NCBI GenBank assembly: GCA_964490765.1
Contig: CAZBDV010000010.1
Coordinates: 16,000-79,999, forward strand
DNA length: 64,000 nucleotides
Direction: 5' to 3'
From: CAZBDV01 sp964490765
GTDB lineage: Bacteria; Cloacimonadota; Cloacimonadia; Cloacimonadales; JAJBBL01
Position 1 is the first letter of the stretch; every line of letters starts with the position of its first letter. Under the pieces are notes generated by a model. The model made no database searches. It saw only the letters and a program-made list of their open reading frames with translations, and had not been told where the DNA came from. Made by a program: the position numbers and the translations under genes. Positions 1 to 8,314 of this stretch are shown piece after piece.

Positions 1-218
1 CTGTAGGAAACGGACCTCAAACATATCAACAGAATGAAGCACGACAATGGTATGTTTTGTGGGGTTTAGTACCTATTAACGATGTAGATACCAGCCAATT
101 AGCTGAGGGTGCTACAGATTATGAGATAAAGACAGAACAGAGTTTTCTTGATGTAGTGATAAACATATTTACAAGTGCTGTCACAGTATATTCCAGAACG
201 GTGACAGTTACGAAATAG
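1..218 (+). CDS. Bor-like lipoprotein, C-terminal fragment
   Basis: The window opens inside this reading frame (first whole codon at base 3) and the stop is at 216-218, leaving 71 codons. The visible part contains W-Y-V-L-W-G-L-V-P-I-N, then a D-x-x-F-x-D-V-V-I-N segment and an ending T-V-T-V-T-K. A W-G-L-V-P motif followed by a hydrophobic amphipathic stretch and a short beta-like tail resembles the C-terminal half of the Bor/TraT-surrounding serum-resistance lipoprotein family. The N-terminal signal and lipobox would lie outside the window, so the lipoprotein assignment is inference. The gap to the next start is about 55 bases, so the two genes could be co-transcribed. Confidence 0.55.
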   Translation, partial: VGNGPQTYQQNEARQWYVLWGLVPINDVDTSQLAEGATDYEIKTEQSFLDVVINIFTSAVTVYSRTVTVTK

Positions 219-273
219 GACGGAATAAAGAGCCATGGAAGACTCTTTTTCCTATAACATTTGGAGAGTGATG

Positions 274-3174
274 ATGAAAAAAGGTTTATTAATATTCAGT
301 ATGATTATACTAATATCCGTTCTGCAGGCCGGACAGATCAGTTATCTGATAACGCTCGACCGGTCAGAAGTCGCAGAAACCGATATTTTGCAGAGGCTCG
401 ATCTCTCGATCTATCATATCAGTGGTGATATTCTGATCACCGGTATCAATAGATTACAGGGATTGGATAGAGCGGGTATCAGTTACGAAGTAATCGATAA
501 TGATCCCTGGTCGGAGAAATACTACATAGTATCTGATAAAAGGGGTGAACATATATCCATAGATCCTTCCTGGGGCAGAGTGATATACCGTGATGAAAAA
601 ATAGTCCTGATCAAAACTTCCCTCTTATCGGTAGAACAAATAACGAATATACCCCACAGTATCACAGAGCTATATCCCAATCCGGTAAGATACAATTTCG
701 AGAAGATCTATCCTTCACGTAATGCCAGGAAACCGATACAGAGAGATGATATCGATACATTGCTCAACGAGATCAACCCGGACAGCCTTGGCTATTTCGT
801 GCAGACGATGGAGAATTTCGTAACACGTTATTGCTTTGCCCCGAACAGGGATGAAGTTGCTGACTGGATAAAGAATGAATTCTTAAGGTTCGGTTATACT
901 GACGTCGTTGTTGATTCTTTCTATCAGAACAATGTCTGGCACAAGAATATCGTGACTACTATAGAGGGAACTGTTTCTCCCGATGAGATAGTCATCATTG
1001 GAGGACATCACGACTCTATAACCTCAGCATCTTACAGTAACCCGTCCAACCCCGCTCCCGGTGCCGATGATAACGCTACCGGGTCCGGAGCAGCAATGGA
1101 GATAGCCCGGGCAATGAAGGCAGTAAATTTTGAACCGGAGACTACGATCCGCTTTATCACATTCGCCGCTGAAGAGGTGGGACTCTGGGGTAGTCATCAT
1201 TATGCCCAGCAGGCATACGATAACGGGATGAACATCAAGTTGATGATCAATAACGACATGATAGGATATACCCCGTATGGCCCTGGAAACTGGACAATCA
1301 ATCTCATAGAATACAGTGGTTTCGAAAATGAAGCCAATCTGGCCCGCCAGATCATTGATCTCTATACTGATATTACTACTGTAACGAACGACTATAATTC
1401 TGCCTATTCAGACAGTTATCCCTTCTGGACAAGAGGATTTCCACCCATTTTCTTTATTGAAACCGATTTCAACCCTTATTATCATACCGTTAATGACCTA
1501 TTTGTCCATATTGATATGGATTATGCTGTAGAGACCGTTAGAGGCTCCGCAGCGATAGCTGCTATGGTCAATGCCATCCCTTCTATACCGGAGGAATTCG
1601 TCGTTATCGATGCAGGTAATGGTTCAGAACTCAACCTGCAATGGGCTCCTGTTTCCTCCACCCCCATAGAGCATTATGAAATAGCGGTCGGACTGAGCAG
1701 TGGGAACTATACAGAGTATTATACTACAGAGGACACTCTTTATACTCTCTCTGGCCTTGATGAGGGGGTAACTTACTATATCGGGCTGAATGCAGTCAGT
1801 ATAAACGGTTATGAGAGTGCCGTAATAGAGAAATTTGGAGTTCCCAGGACAGTTCCCCTGACTCCTGCAAATTTTGCCGATCTTCCACAGAGCGGTCATA
1901 TAGAGCTGAGCTGGTCACCTAATCTGGAAGCAGATCTGGCTGGATATAACGTTTACAGATCTGAAAATCCGGAAGAGATCGGTTATCAACTCAATCAGGA
2001 ACCGATAGTTACAGAATTCTATAACGATACCGAAGCAGAACCGGCAATGTATTATTATTACAGCCTGACAGCGCTAGACGAAACCGGTAATGAGAGTGAA
2101 GCAACAGAGCAGGTCAGGTCAAGGCTGGTTACTATGGATCAGGGGGTTTTGATTGTAGCCGACACTCCAGACGGTAACGGCAGCTTTCAGAATCCGTCCA
2201 TAGAGAGTACAACCGAGTTCTACAATCAAATACTTAGTAATTATTCTCCCGACATCTACCCCTTATGGGAAGAAGCTGAGGTAAAATTAGCCGATCTGGG
2301 GGCCTATTCGACAATTATCTGGCACAAGAACAACGGTTCGATGAATGTATATGATAGCGGAACGATAAGTTCGATAAAGCAGTTTCTCGACCTTGGAGGG
2401 AATATCCTCTTTTCTCTCTATTTCCCCGGAAATCTTCTGGGGGGTGTTAACCAGTATCCTTCGGAATTTGTCGATGGTGATTTTATATACGATTATCTGA
2501 TGGTGGATCAGGTATATCGTAATAGTACAGCACGTTTCGATGCAGCCGAACCACTCACCGATAGCTATCCGCTGATCTCAGTCGATGCAGAGAAAGCTCC
2601 TGAAGGGCTGGAATATCATATCATTAATATCGAAAGTATCAGACCCCGAATACCGGGAATAGCTATCTATGCCTACTCTTCATCGTTTCCTGAGGGAACT
2701 CCCGGAGCGGTAATGAATGACCTGCCCGTTGGTGTCGAATATATCGGTGATGATTACAAATCTATCCTTTTGAGCTTTCCGCTCTATTACATGGAAGAAG
2801 ATGATGCCCGTGATCTGATTAACTACATTATGGATGAGAAGTTCAACGAAACAACCGGTGTAGAAGACGAGCAGGAACTCATCCTGCCCGGCAGCAGGAA
2901 CTTCACCCTCTATCCGAATTATCCCAATCCCTTTAATCCAGAGACGGTTATCAGGTATAGCTTGAGAGAGGAAACTGATATCGAACTAGCTATTTACAAT
3001 ATCAGGGGGCAGAAGATCAGGCTGCTTGATAGAGGTAAAAGAGAAGCGGGTGAACACAGTATAGTCTGGAACGGAAGGGATGACTCAGATAGAGAGGCCG
3101 CCAGCGGTATCTATTTTTTCAGATTGCATACCGACAGTGGTGATGAACTCAGGAAGATGTTACTGATAAAGTAA
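274..3174 (+). CDS. Secreted M28-family zinc aminopeptidase with FN3 domains and sorting tail
   Basis: This is an exported zinc exopeptidase of family M28. The frame is open from ATG 235, but GGAG at 263-266 lies seven bases before ATG 274, and the protein from there begins with a clean signal peptide (MKKGLLIFSMIIL). Metal ligands in order, numbered from Met274: G-G-H-H-D near residue 245, G-A-D-D-N near 265, A-A-E-E-V-G near 300, N-N-D-M near 328, and H-T-V-N-D near 404. Two fibronectin type III-like domains follow (about 440-620), then a region with no recognised domain. The last 85 residues are the FlgD-like sorting module (Y-P-N-P-F-N-P, Y-N-I-R-G-Q, W-N-G, S-G-I-Y-F). It probably releases N-terminal amino acids from peptides outside the cell or at its surface. 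Confidence 0.88.
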   Translation: MKKGLLIFSMIILISVLQAGQISYLITLDRSEVAETDILQRLDLSIYHISGDILITGINRLQGLDRAGISYEVIDNDPWSEKYYIVSDKRGEHISIDPSWGRVIYRDEKIVLIKTSLLSVEQITNIPHSITELYPNPVRYNFEKIYPSRNARKPIQRDDIDTLLNEINPDSLGYFVQTMENFVTRYCFAPNRDEVADWIKNEFLRFGYTDVVVDSFYQNNVWHKNIVTTIEGTVSPDEIVIIGGHHDSITSASYSNPSNPAPGADDNATGSGAAMEIARAMKAVNFEPETTIRFITFAAEEVGLWGSHHYAQQAYDNGMNIKLMINNDMIGYTPYGPGNWTINLIEYSGFENEANLARQIIDLYTDITTVTNDYNSAYSDSYPFWTRGFPPIFFIETDFNPYYHTVNDLFVHIDMDYAVETVRGSAAIAAMVNAIPSIPEEFVVIDAGNGSELNLQWAPVSSTPIEHYEIAVGLSSGNYTEYYTTEDTLYTLSGLDEGVTYYIGLNAVSINGYESAVIEKFGVPRTVPLTPANFADLPQSGHIELSWSPNLEADLAGYNVYRSENPEEIGYQLNQEPIVTEFYNDTEAEPAMYYYYSLTALDETGNESEATEQVRSRLVTMDQGVLIVADTPDGNGSFQNPSIESTTEFYNQILSNYSPDIYPLWEEAEVKLADLGAYSTIIWHKNNGSMNVYDSGTISSIKQFLDLGGNILFSLYFPGNLLGGVNQYPSEFVDGDFIYDYLMVDQVYRNSTARFDAAEPLTDSYPLISVDAEKAPEGLEYHIINIESIRPRIPGIAIYAYSSSFPEGTPGAVMNDLPVGVEYIGDDYKSILLSFPLYYMEEDDARDLINYIMDEKFNETTGVEDEQELILPGSRNFTLYPNYPNPFNPETVIRYSLREETDIELAIYNIRGQKIRLLDRGKREAGEHSIVWNGRDDSDREAASGIYFFRLHTDSGDELRKMLLIK

Positions 3175-3199
3175 GGAAGATGTAAAGATTAATAGCTTA

Positions 3200-4357
3200 T
3201 TATGGCCCTTCGAGCGCCGAGGAAACGAGATCTTTGAGTTCTTCGTCGATTCTCCAGCTCCAGAGTGAGAGGGCAGATCTGCCATTATTATCGGTAAGCC
3301 CGGCATCACAGCCATGTTCAAGTAGTAGTTTGGTTATTTGATAATTTCCTGTAGCAAGGGCGTGAAAGAGGGAAGACCAACCGTTCTCATCAACAGCATT
3401 GACCTCGGCACCTTCTCTCAGTAAAATCCTTACTGGTTCTACTGCTCCCAGTTTAACACCCCTGATCAGGGGTGTTTCTTCAAACTGTAGTTCACGGATA
3501 TCAGGATCAGCGCCTGCCTCAATAAGTTCAGCTACCAGTGCAGGATTATTCTCTTCTATTGCCAGGAAGATAGCAGGGAGATCATACCGCACGTCTCTAA
3601 CATCGGGATCTGCACCCCCCTTCAGCAGGAGAGAGACTATCCGCTCATTACGCTGATAGATCGCTTCGATAAGGGGATACTCACCTTTTGCTGTCTTCAA
3701 CTCCGGATTGGCACCATACTGTATATGCAATTCAACCATCGAAATGTCGTTATTGGCTACTGCAGATAACAAGGGAGTCCAGCGGTATCTGTCACTACGG
3801 TTGACCTGAGCACCTTTTGAGAGAAGCAGTTCTGCGACACGGCGATGTTGAAACAATTGAGCATATCTCAGAGGGGTCAGCCCATCTTCGTCCGGCCTGT
3901 CTATTTCTGCTCCGCTGTTAATCAATAATTCTACGGTCTCATAATGACCATTTCTCGAACCGAGTAGCAGTGGGGTGAAAGAATCCCGGTCTATAAAATC
4001 GGGATCGGAACCGATAGCCAAAAGAAGTTCTGTTGTATGGACATATCCTTTACCAGCTGCCCTGACCAGATCATCAGGCCGAAAATGGAGTTTTAATTCT
4101 ATACGCCTGACTACCGGAATATCGTCTATGCCTGTAGTCAGGATCTTGCTCAATTCACTCTCCAGAACCTCCAGATCGGGAAATCTGCCCAGCTCGATTA
4201 AAAGCTCTATTATTTGCTCCATTGTTCTGTCCCTTTCCTCTATCTCGGGAATTACTGCGTTGCCGGCTGTATCATCCGACGTATCTCCAGACAGCAGAGG
4301 AAGGATCACAATACAGGAGAGTATTGTCAGAAATAATAGTTTTGCAAAGAAACTCAT
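3200..4357 (-). CDS. Exported ankyrin-repeat protein
   Basis: The 385-residue product starts with a hydrophobic signal segment (MSFFAKLLFLTILSCIVILPLL) and then carries about eight ankyrin repeats from residue 95 to near the end, recognisable by recurring T-P-L-L...A..N, V-E-L-L...G-A and D-x-x-G-x-T/S-x-L patterns. Ankyrin repeats bind proteins; the partner cannot be read from the sequence. The start codon overlaps the end of the dihydrofolate reductase gene by four bases (ATGA), which indicates translational coupling in a three-gene operon. The export signal suggests that it works in the periplasm, away from the two enzymes encoded upstream. Confidence 0.85.
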   Translation of the reverse strand: MSFFAKLLFLTILSCIVILPLLSGDTSDDTAGNAVIPEIEERDRTMEQIIELLIELGRFPDLEVLESELSKILTTGIDDIPVVRRIELKLHFRPDDLVRAAGKGYVHTTELLLAIGSDPDFIDRDSFTPLLLGSRNGHYETVELLINSGAEIDRPDEDGLTPLRYAQLFQHRRVAELLLSKGAQVNRSDRYRWTPLLSAVANNDISMVELHIQYGANPELKTAKGEYPLIEAIYQRNERIVSLLLKGGADPDVRDVRYDLPAIFLAIEENNPALVAELIEAGADPDIRELQFEETPLIRGVKLGAVEPVRILLREGAEVNAVDENGWSSLFHALATGNYQITKLLLEHGCDAGLTDNNGRSALSLWSWRIDEELKDLVSSALEGP

Positions 4358-4875
4358 CTATTCACGCTTCTCACATATATGAGGAAATCGTGCTCGTACT
4401 GGTTCTTTTCATCTCTAATCCCCTTTCTGGTAGATACCAGCTGCCATTCCCGTTCATCAAACTCCGGGAAGTGTGTATCACCGGGGAAATCTTTATGGAT
4501 CCTCGTAATGTATAGCTTCTGTGCTTGAGGGAGAAAGAGTTTGAAGAGTTCAGCCCCACCTATAACGAATAACTCTTTATCTCTCCAGGAACCATTGCGA
4601 GATTTATTTTGCCAGAGTTGCTGAAACTCGGTGATATCGGCCACACGGCAGACATCGTCATCTATCTCATTGCTGGAGAATATGACATTGATCCGGCCCG
4701 GTAGTGGTTTGCCTATCGATTCATAAGTCCGCCTGCCCATGATCACAATATTATCCCAGGTCAAAGATTTAAAATATTGCAGGTCGGAAGGCAAATACCA
4801 GGGCATTCTGTTCCCTTCTCCAATTACACCATTTGCTGCTATGGCTACGATGAGCGAGACATACGGTTTATTCAT
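4354..4875 (-). CDS. folA: Dihydrofolate reductase
   Basis: This enzyme reduces dihydrofolate to tetrahydrofolate with NADPH. The 173-residue length is normal for a bacterial type I enzyme. Diagnostic motifs are present: V-A-I-A-A-N-G-V-I-G-E at the N-terminus, the M-P-W-Y-L-P-S-D-L substrate loop, the NADPH-binding G-R-R-T-Y-E-S-I-G stretch, and V-I-G-G-A-E-L near residue 105. It overlaps the upstream oxidoreductase gene by eight bases and the downstream ankyrin gene by four, so it is the middle gene of an operon. No thymidylate synthase gene lies in the window. The family assignment is secure. Confidence 0.95.
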   Translation of the reverse strand: MNKPYVSLIVAIAANGVIGEGNRMPWYLPSDLQYFKSLTWDNIVIMGRRTYESIGKPLPGRINVIFSSNEIDDDVCRVADITEFQQLWQNKSRNGSWRDKELFVIGGAELFKLFLPQAQKLYITRIHKDFPGDTHFPEFDEREWQLVSTRKGIRDEKNQYEHDFLIYVRSVNR

Positions 4876-5473
4876 CCAAAAACTTGATTACCTCTCCATC
4901 GGGGATGGGACGGACTTTTCCACCACTGTTCATATCCCTGACACCACCTGCGGTTATATGAGCTTCATCCGTATAACCTCTGTTTTCCCAATAACCGGAT
5001 ACATAGTCCTTAGAGAAAATAACTTCTACGACACTCTTGGCCGATTTATAACCCCAGAGATAGGGGCAAAAGATCCTGACAGGGCCACCATAATCTTCAT
5101 CAAGCAGTTCCCCGTCGAATTCGTAAGCGAGAAGAGTCTTCTCCTTCATAGCTATATCAAGGGGTATCGAAGTATCATACTTCTTGCCGACAGACCAGAA
5201 GCGAACGAAACCAGTCTCCGGTTTTATTCCTGCCAGTTCAGCGATATCGGAAAGCCTGACACCACCCCAGTGGCCGAATACCGAAAAACGGGTTACACTC
5301 GTCAATCTCCCCTCTACTACAGTTTTTGGTAGCTTGATTATCTCTTCCCAGCTCAAAATACCAGGCTTCTCACAGGTTCCTTTGATCTCGACCTGCCAGT
5401 TGTTACGGTCCAGTTTACCTGGATGTCCCTCTGCCCAGAATATAGGGGTATCTAAATCTTTCAGTTTACTCAA
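4868..5473 (-). CDS. Molybdopterin-dependent oxidoreductase of the sulfite oxidase/MsrP fold
   Basis: The 201-residue protein corresponds to the molybdopterin domain of the sulfite oxidase family. Visible landmarks are S-W-E-E-I-I-K-L-P near residue 41, G-H-W-G-G-V-R-L-S-D-I, G-G-P-V-R-I-F-C-P near 130 and W-G-Y-K-S-A-K. There is no signal peptide and no heme or dimerisation domain, so a soluble cytoplasmic enzyme is likely. The cysteine that normally ligates molybdenum, in the R-L-x-C-V-T-R-x-S context, is serine here (Ser59, codon AGT at 5299-5297). The enzyme may therefore have altered chemistry or no Mo activity; one base change or a sequencing error would also explain it. It is the first gene of the operon with folA. 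Confidence 0.8.
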   Translation of the reverse strand: MSKLKDLDTPIFWAEGHPGKLDRNNWQVEIKGTCEKPGILSWEEIIKLPKTVVEGRLTSVTRFSVFGHWGGVRLSDIAELAGIKPETGFVRFWSVGKKYDTSIPLDIAMKEKTLLAYEFDGELLDEDYGGPVRIFCPYLWGYKSAKSVVEVIFSKDYVSGYWENRGYTDEAHITAGGVRDMNSGGKVRPIPDGEVIKFLDE

Positions 5474-5576
5474 AACTCCTCCTCGTCTCCTCTGACTCTA
5501 TTTGCTGAGTGAAAAATCTCTCGATATATACTGTCAACTTTCTCGTAGATATATCGTATCAAATTTTCAGCTATAA

Positions 5577-8063
5577 CTAATCTGACAGATTCGGGAAGAC
5601 AATCTTTACGGTTGTTCTGATAAGAAAGGATGGATCATCCCTCATATCGAACAAAAACCTCCTGCTCAAATCACTGTCAATATTCAACAGGCTCCGGGCT
5701 GTAACAAATCTTATATGTTCTGAAGGTGAATCGATGTAGGGGACGATCAGTGTGACTGCCTCATCGTCGGAGAACATTCCCAGAGCGGCAATGACGGTTG
5801 TGATATATTTTTTCTCTCTGAGAAAGCTGGAAAGATGGTCCAGATAGCTCTCAATTTGCAGGTCACCTATCAGATTGATAGCGTTTTTGACCTTCAGGGA
5901 ATCTTCTGCTGTCAGGGCGTCTGCCAGATTATCCTGAAAGTATTCAGAACTAAGGGCAAATTCGTAAATTGCCCTATATTCCAAACCACTCTTCGTATCG
6001 AGTTTGTTCTCTATTATATGCTCTGTAACCGCTTCTTCGAACTCCAATATCCTTGCCCGGGCTCGTCTTACCCTGTCGACACTACTTCCAACTTCCCATT
6101 CGGCAGCAATGGAAAAAAGCTCTTCAACATCGGTCAGATCGTCGATAAAGGATATATCTTCAGATACTATCTCTTCCTCATCCTCAACCTCTGTTTCATA
6201 ATCTATTATCTCTGTATCGAGTCCGATACCATAAAGCCCTCTAACCCAAAAACTATCGTTCTGCCAGATTGTATCCGGATAGATATCTACTCCTCCGAGA
6301 TCCATGAAGATACCGATCCCGCCACTATCCCTCGCCTGATTGGCATAGCCGTAGTTGATATCGCGGTTGCGCTCGTAACGGTCATCTCCCGCAACATCCA
6401 GGAAGATGCCGACTGAATTGGTCAATCCAAGCCCGTTACCACCATCGATTGAATAATGATCGTCTCCCGACCTGTCGATCAGGAAACCGACGGCATAGTC
6501 GTGCCCTGCACCCTGGCCGGGCCCAAATCTCGAGTAGTAGGAATTATCTCCCGCCTCATTGAAAAGAAAGCCACCCGCCAGGTGAATTCCACTACCCTGG
6601 GCGTACTGCACTGCATTGAAAGTATCGTTACCACCACCGGAGATGAGAATACCGAGAGCATACCAGTAACCAACGCCCTGGGCATAGATGCCTCCCTCGA
6701 AGCTGTCATTACCTCCTTTATCGTAAAGTATTCCCACACCACCACCCCAGTCGGGACGAACACCGAAGCCGAAACCCTGTGCCATCGAACGGTAGTCATC
6801 AGGCCTGAGTGGTTTGTGTTTGTACCTGGCTCCGGTGTAATAGAGGTCATTACCGGCGAGGTCAATCAGAATACCTGCTCCAAGTGTACCACCAAAGCCC
6901 TGACTGTAACCTGTCGTATGATAGATGTCATTACCCTCGCTGTTAATATTTATTGAAATCCCGAAGGTTGCAGCACCGAGAGTATAGCGGCCGAGACGGT
7001 AAATATCGTTACCCCCTCCATCGTAATGATACTGAATACCAGCAAAGGCAGAAAAAGCCAGATCGTCCCCGAAATAGCTGTCATCGCCAGTCCTGTCGAT
7101 CGAATAGCCTATACCCCCAAGAACCCGGTTCAGGCCTCCCACTTTCCGGTTACTCCAGAGATCGTCACCATCCATATCGATTACCAGATAGTAAGGGTGT
7201 TTGAAATCATTATAGAGTTCTCCATAATAGTTATCATTACCACCCGGTTCGATTATCAGGGCAAACCGTTCATAATAGTTATCGTCTCCTCTCGTTCCAA
7301 TGACAAAATCGCCCCACTCGGTTGTTTGTCTTAAGGGTGATTTATTGCTGAATTCAAACCGGTTCAGGTTATCATTGAGAACTTCAGTGCCGTGACAGAA
7401 AACCTTACCTGCTTTTACAAGCATCGCCCAATCTATCTTATCGAGGATCTCTTTGATCTCAATCAGAGGGAGTTCGTCCAATTCCGAATCTGCCAGTTCC
7501 GGATAGAATTTCTCGTACCGCTCATCATCTCCTGTATCTGACCACATCTTATAAGAGAGACGGGCAATGAGTTCCTTATCATTCTCTGTCATAGTTTCAA
7601 ATGCCTGGCTACGGTATCTTTCAGCTGAAAGAAATAGCATCTCTACATAATCGAAAAGGTCATACTCATTCTGAACATTGAGAGTCATATAATCCGAGAA
7701 ATACTTTTTCGATTCAACCACATCGAGTTCTCCGGTCAGAATCTGATCGTCATAAGAGAAGATTGTTCCGGCAATACCGGTTATCATCTTTTCCGAATCT
7801 CCCTTATTCATCATATCGCGCAGGTTATCGACGAAACCGGGGAATTCCATAGGACGGTTGATGATATCGACTATACGGTTGATCTTGTATTCTGTTGAGA
7901 GTGACCAGTCTTTGATAAAACCGAGAGAATTAGTTTCCTGACCTGCCCGCTGAAGAAGTGAATCTACGAGAGTGTACTCGTATTCTTCCATTACTGTTCC
8001 ACTCAGTGTAACCTGTAGAGCAATAATGATTGCCATTAGTAACAGATATTTCCTGCATTCCAT
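5577..8063 (-). CDS. Exported protein with GGND-type beta repeats and a HEAT-like C-terminus
   Basis: The 828-residue product begins with a signal peptide (MECRKYLLLMAIIIALQVTLSG). After an alpha-rich N-terminal third, residues about 250-610 hold about twelve copies of a short G-G-N-D-x-Y or G-D-D-x-Y motif spaced roughly 20-45 residues apart, separated by glycine-rich G-x-G-x-G-I-x-x-D segments. The motif resembles the Ca2+-binding turns of RTX or other beta-solenoids, but the spacing is much longer than the 9-residue RTX repeat. The last 150 residues are helical and look like HEAT-type repeats (E-Y-R-A-I-Y-E-F-A, D-D-E-A-V-T-L-I-V). It lacks the sorting tail carried by its neighbours. I do not recognise a named family; a surface or periplasmic structural protein is the most I can infer. 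Confidence 0.7.
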   Translation of the reverse strand: MECRKYLLLMAIIIALQVTLSGTVMEEYEYTLVDSLLQRAGQETNSLGFIKDWSLSTEYKINRIVDIINRPMEFPGFVDNLRDMMNKGDSEKMITGIAGTIFSYDDQILTGELDVVESKKYFSDYMTLNVQNEYDLFDYVEMLFLSAERYRSQAFETMTENDKELIARLSYKMWSDTGDDERYEKFYPELADSELDELPLIEIKEILDKIDWAMLVKAGKVFCHGTEVLNDNLNRFEFSNKSPLRQTTEWGDFVIGTRGDDNYYERFALIIEPGGNDNYYGELYNDFKHPYYLVIDMDGDDLWSNRKVGGLNRVLGGIGYSIDRTGDDSYFGDDLAFSAFAGIQYHYDGGGNDIYRLGRYTLGAATFGISININSEGNDIYHTTGYSQGFGGTLGAGILIDLAGNDLYYTGARYKHKPLRPDDYRSMAQGFGFGVRPDWGGGVGILYDKGGNDSFEGGIYAQGVGYWYALGILISGGGNDTFNAVQYAQGSGIHLAGGFLFNEAGDNSYYSRFGPGQGAGHDYAVGFLIDRSGDDHYSIDGGNGLGLTNSVGIFLDVAGDDRYERNRDINYGYANQARDSGGIGIFMDLGGVDIYPDTIWQNDSFWVRGLYGIGLDTEIIDYETEVEDEEEIVSEDISFIDDLTDVEELFSIAAEWEVGSSVDRVRRARARILEFEEAVTEHIIENKLDTKSGLEYRAIYEFALSSEYFQDNLADALTAEDSLKVKNAINLIGDLQIESYLDHLSSFLREKKYITTVIAALGMFSDDEAVTLIVPYIDSPSEHIRFVTARSLLNIDSDLSRRFLFDMRDDPSFLIRTTVKIVFPNLSD

Positions 8064-8314
8064 TTCCTGTCCTCATTTCTTACTTATAACTGACATCTTC
8101 TCTGTCCGGCCAATGGGTGTAAAGTTATTTCCGAAGGCCGGAACGTCCAGAGAAGCAACAGTTTTCAGAGGGATACAGTAACAAAACCATAGGAACCGAA
8201 GGAACAAACTATATCCCGCTTGCAGGCTTCCTGTTGTTATGTAAGTATTTATGTTGCCACTCCAGCACTGAGAATCAGATGTATCTGGTTTTGCTTAACA
8301 GTTTGTTTCTCTCT

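Noticed and set aside
6479..6865. Long open frame antiparallel or out of frame within the GGND-repeat gene
   Set aside because: Produced by the repeated GGN/GAY codons of the real gene; no ribosome site and no recognisable product.
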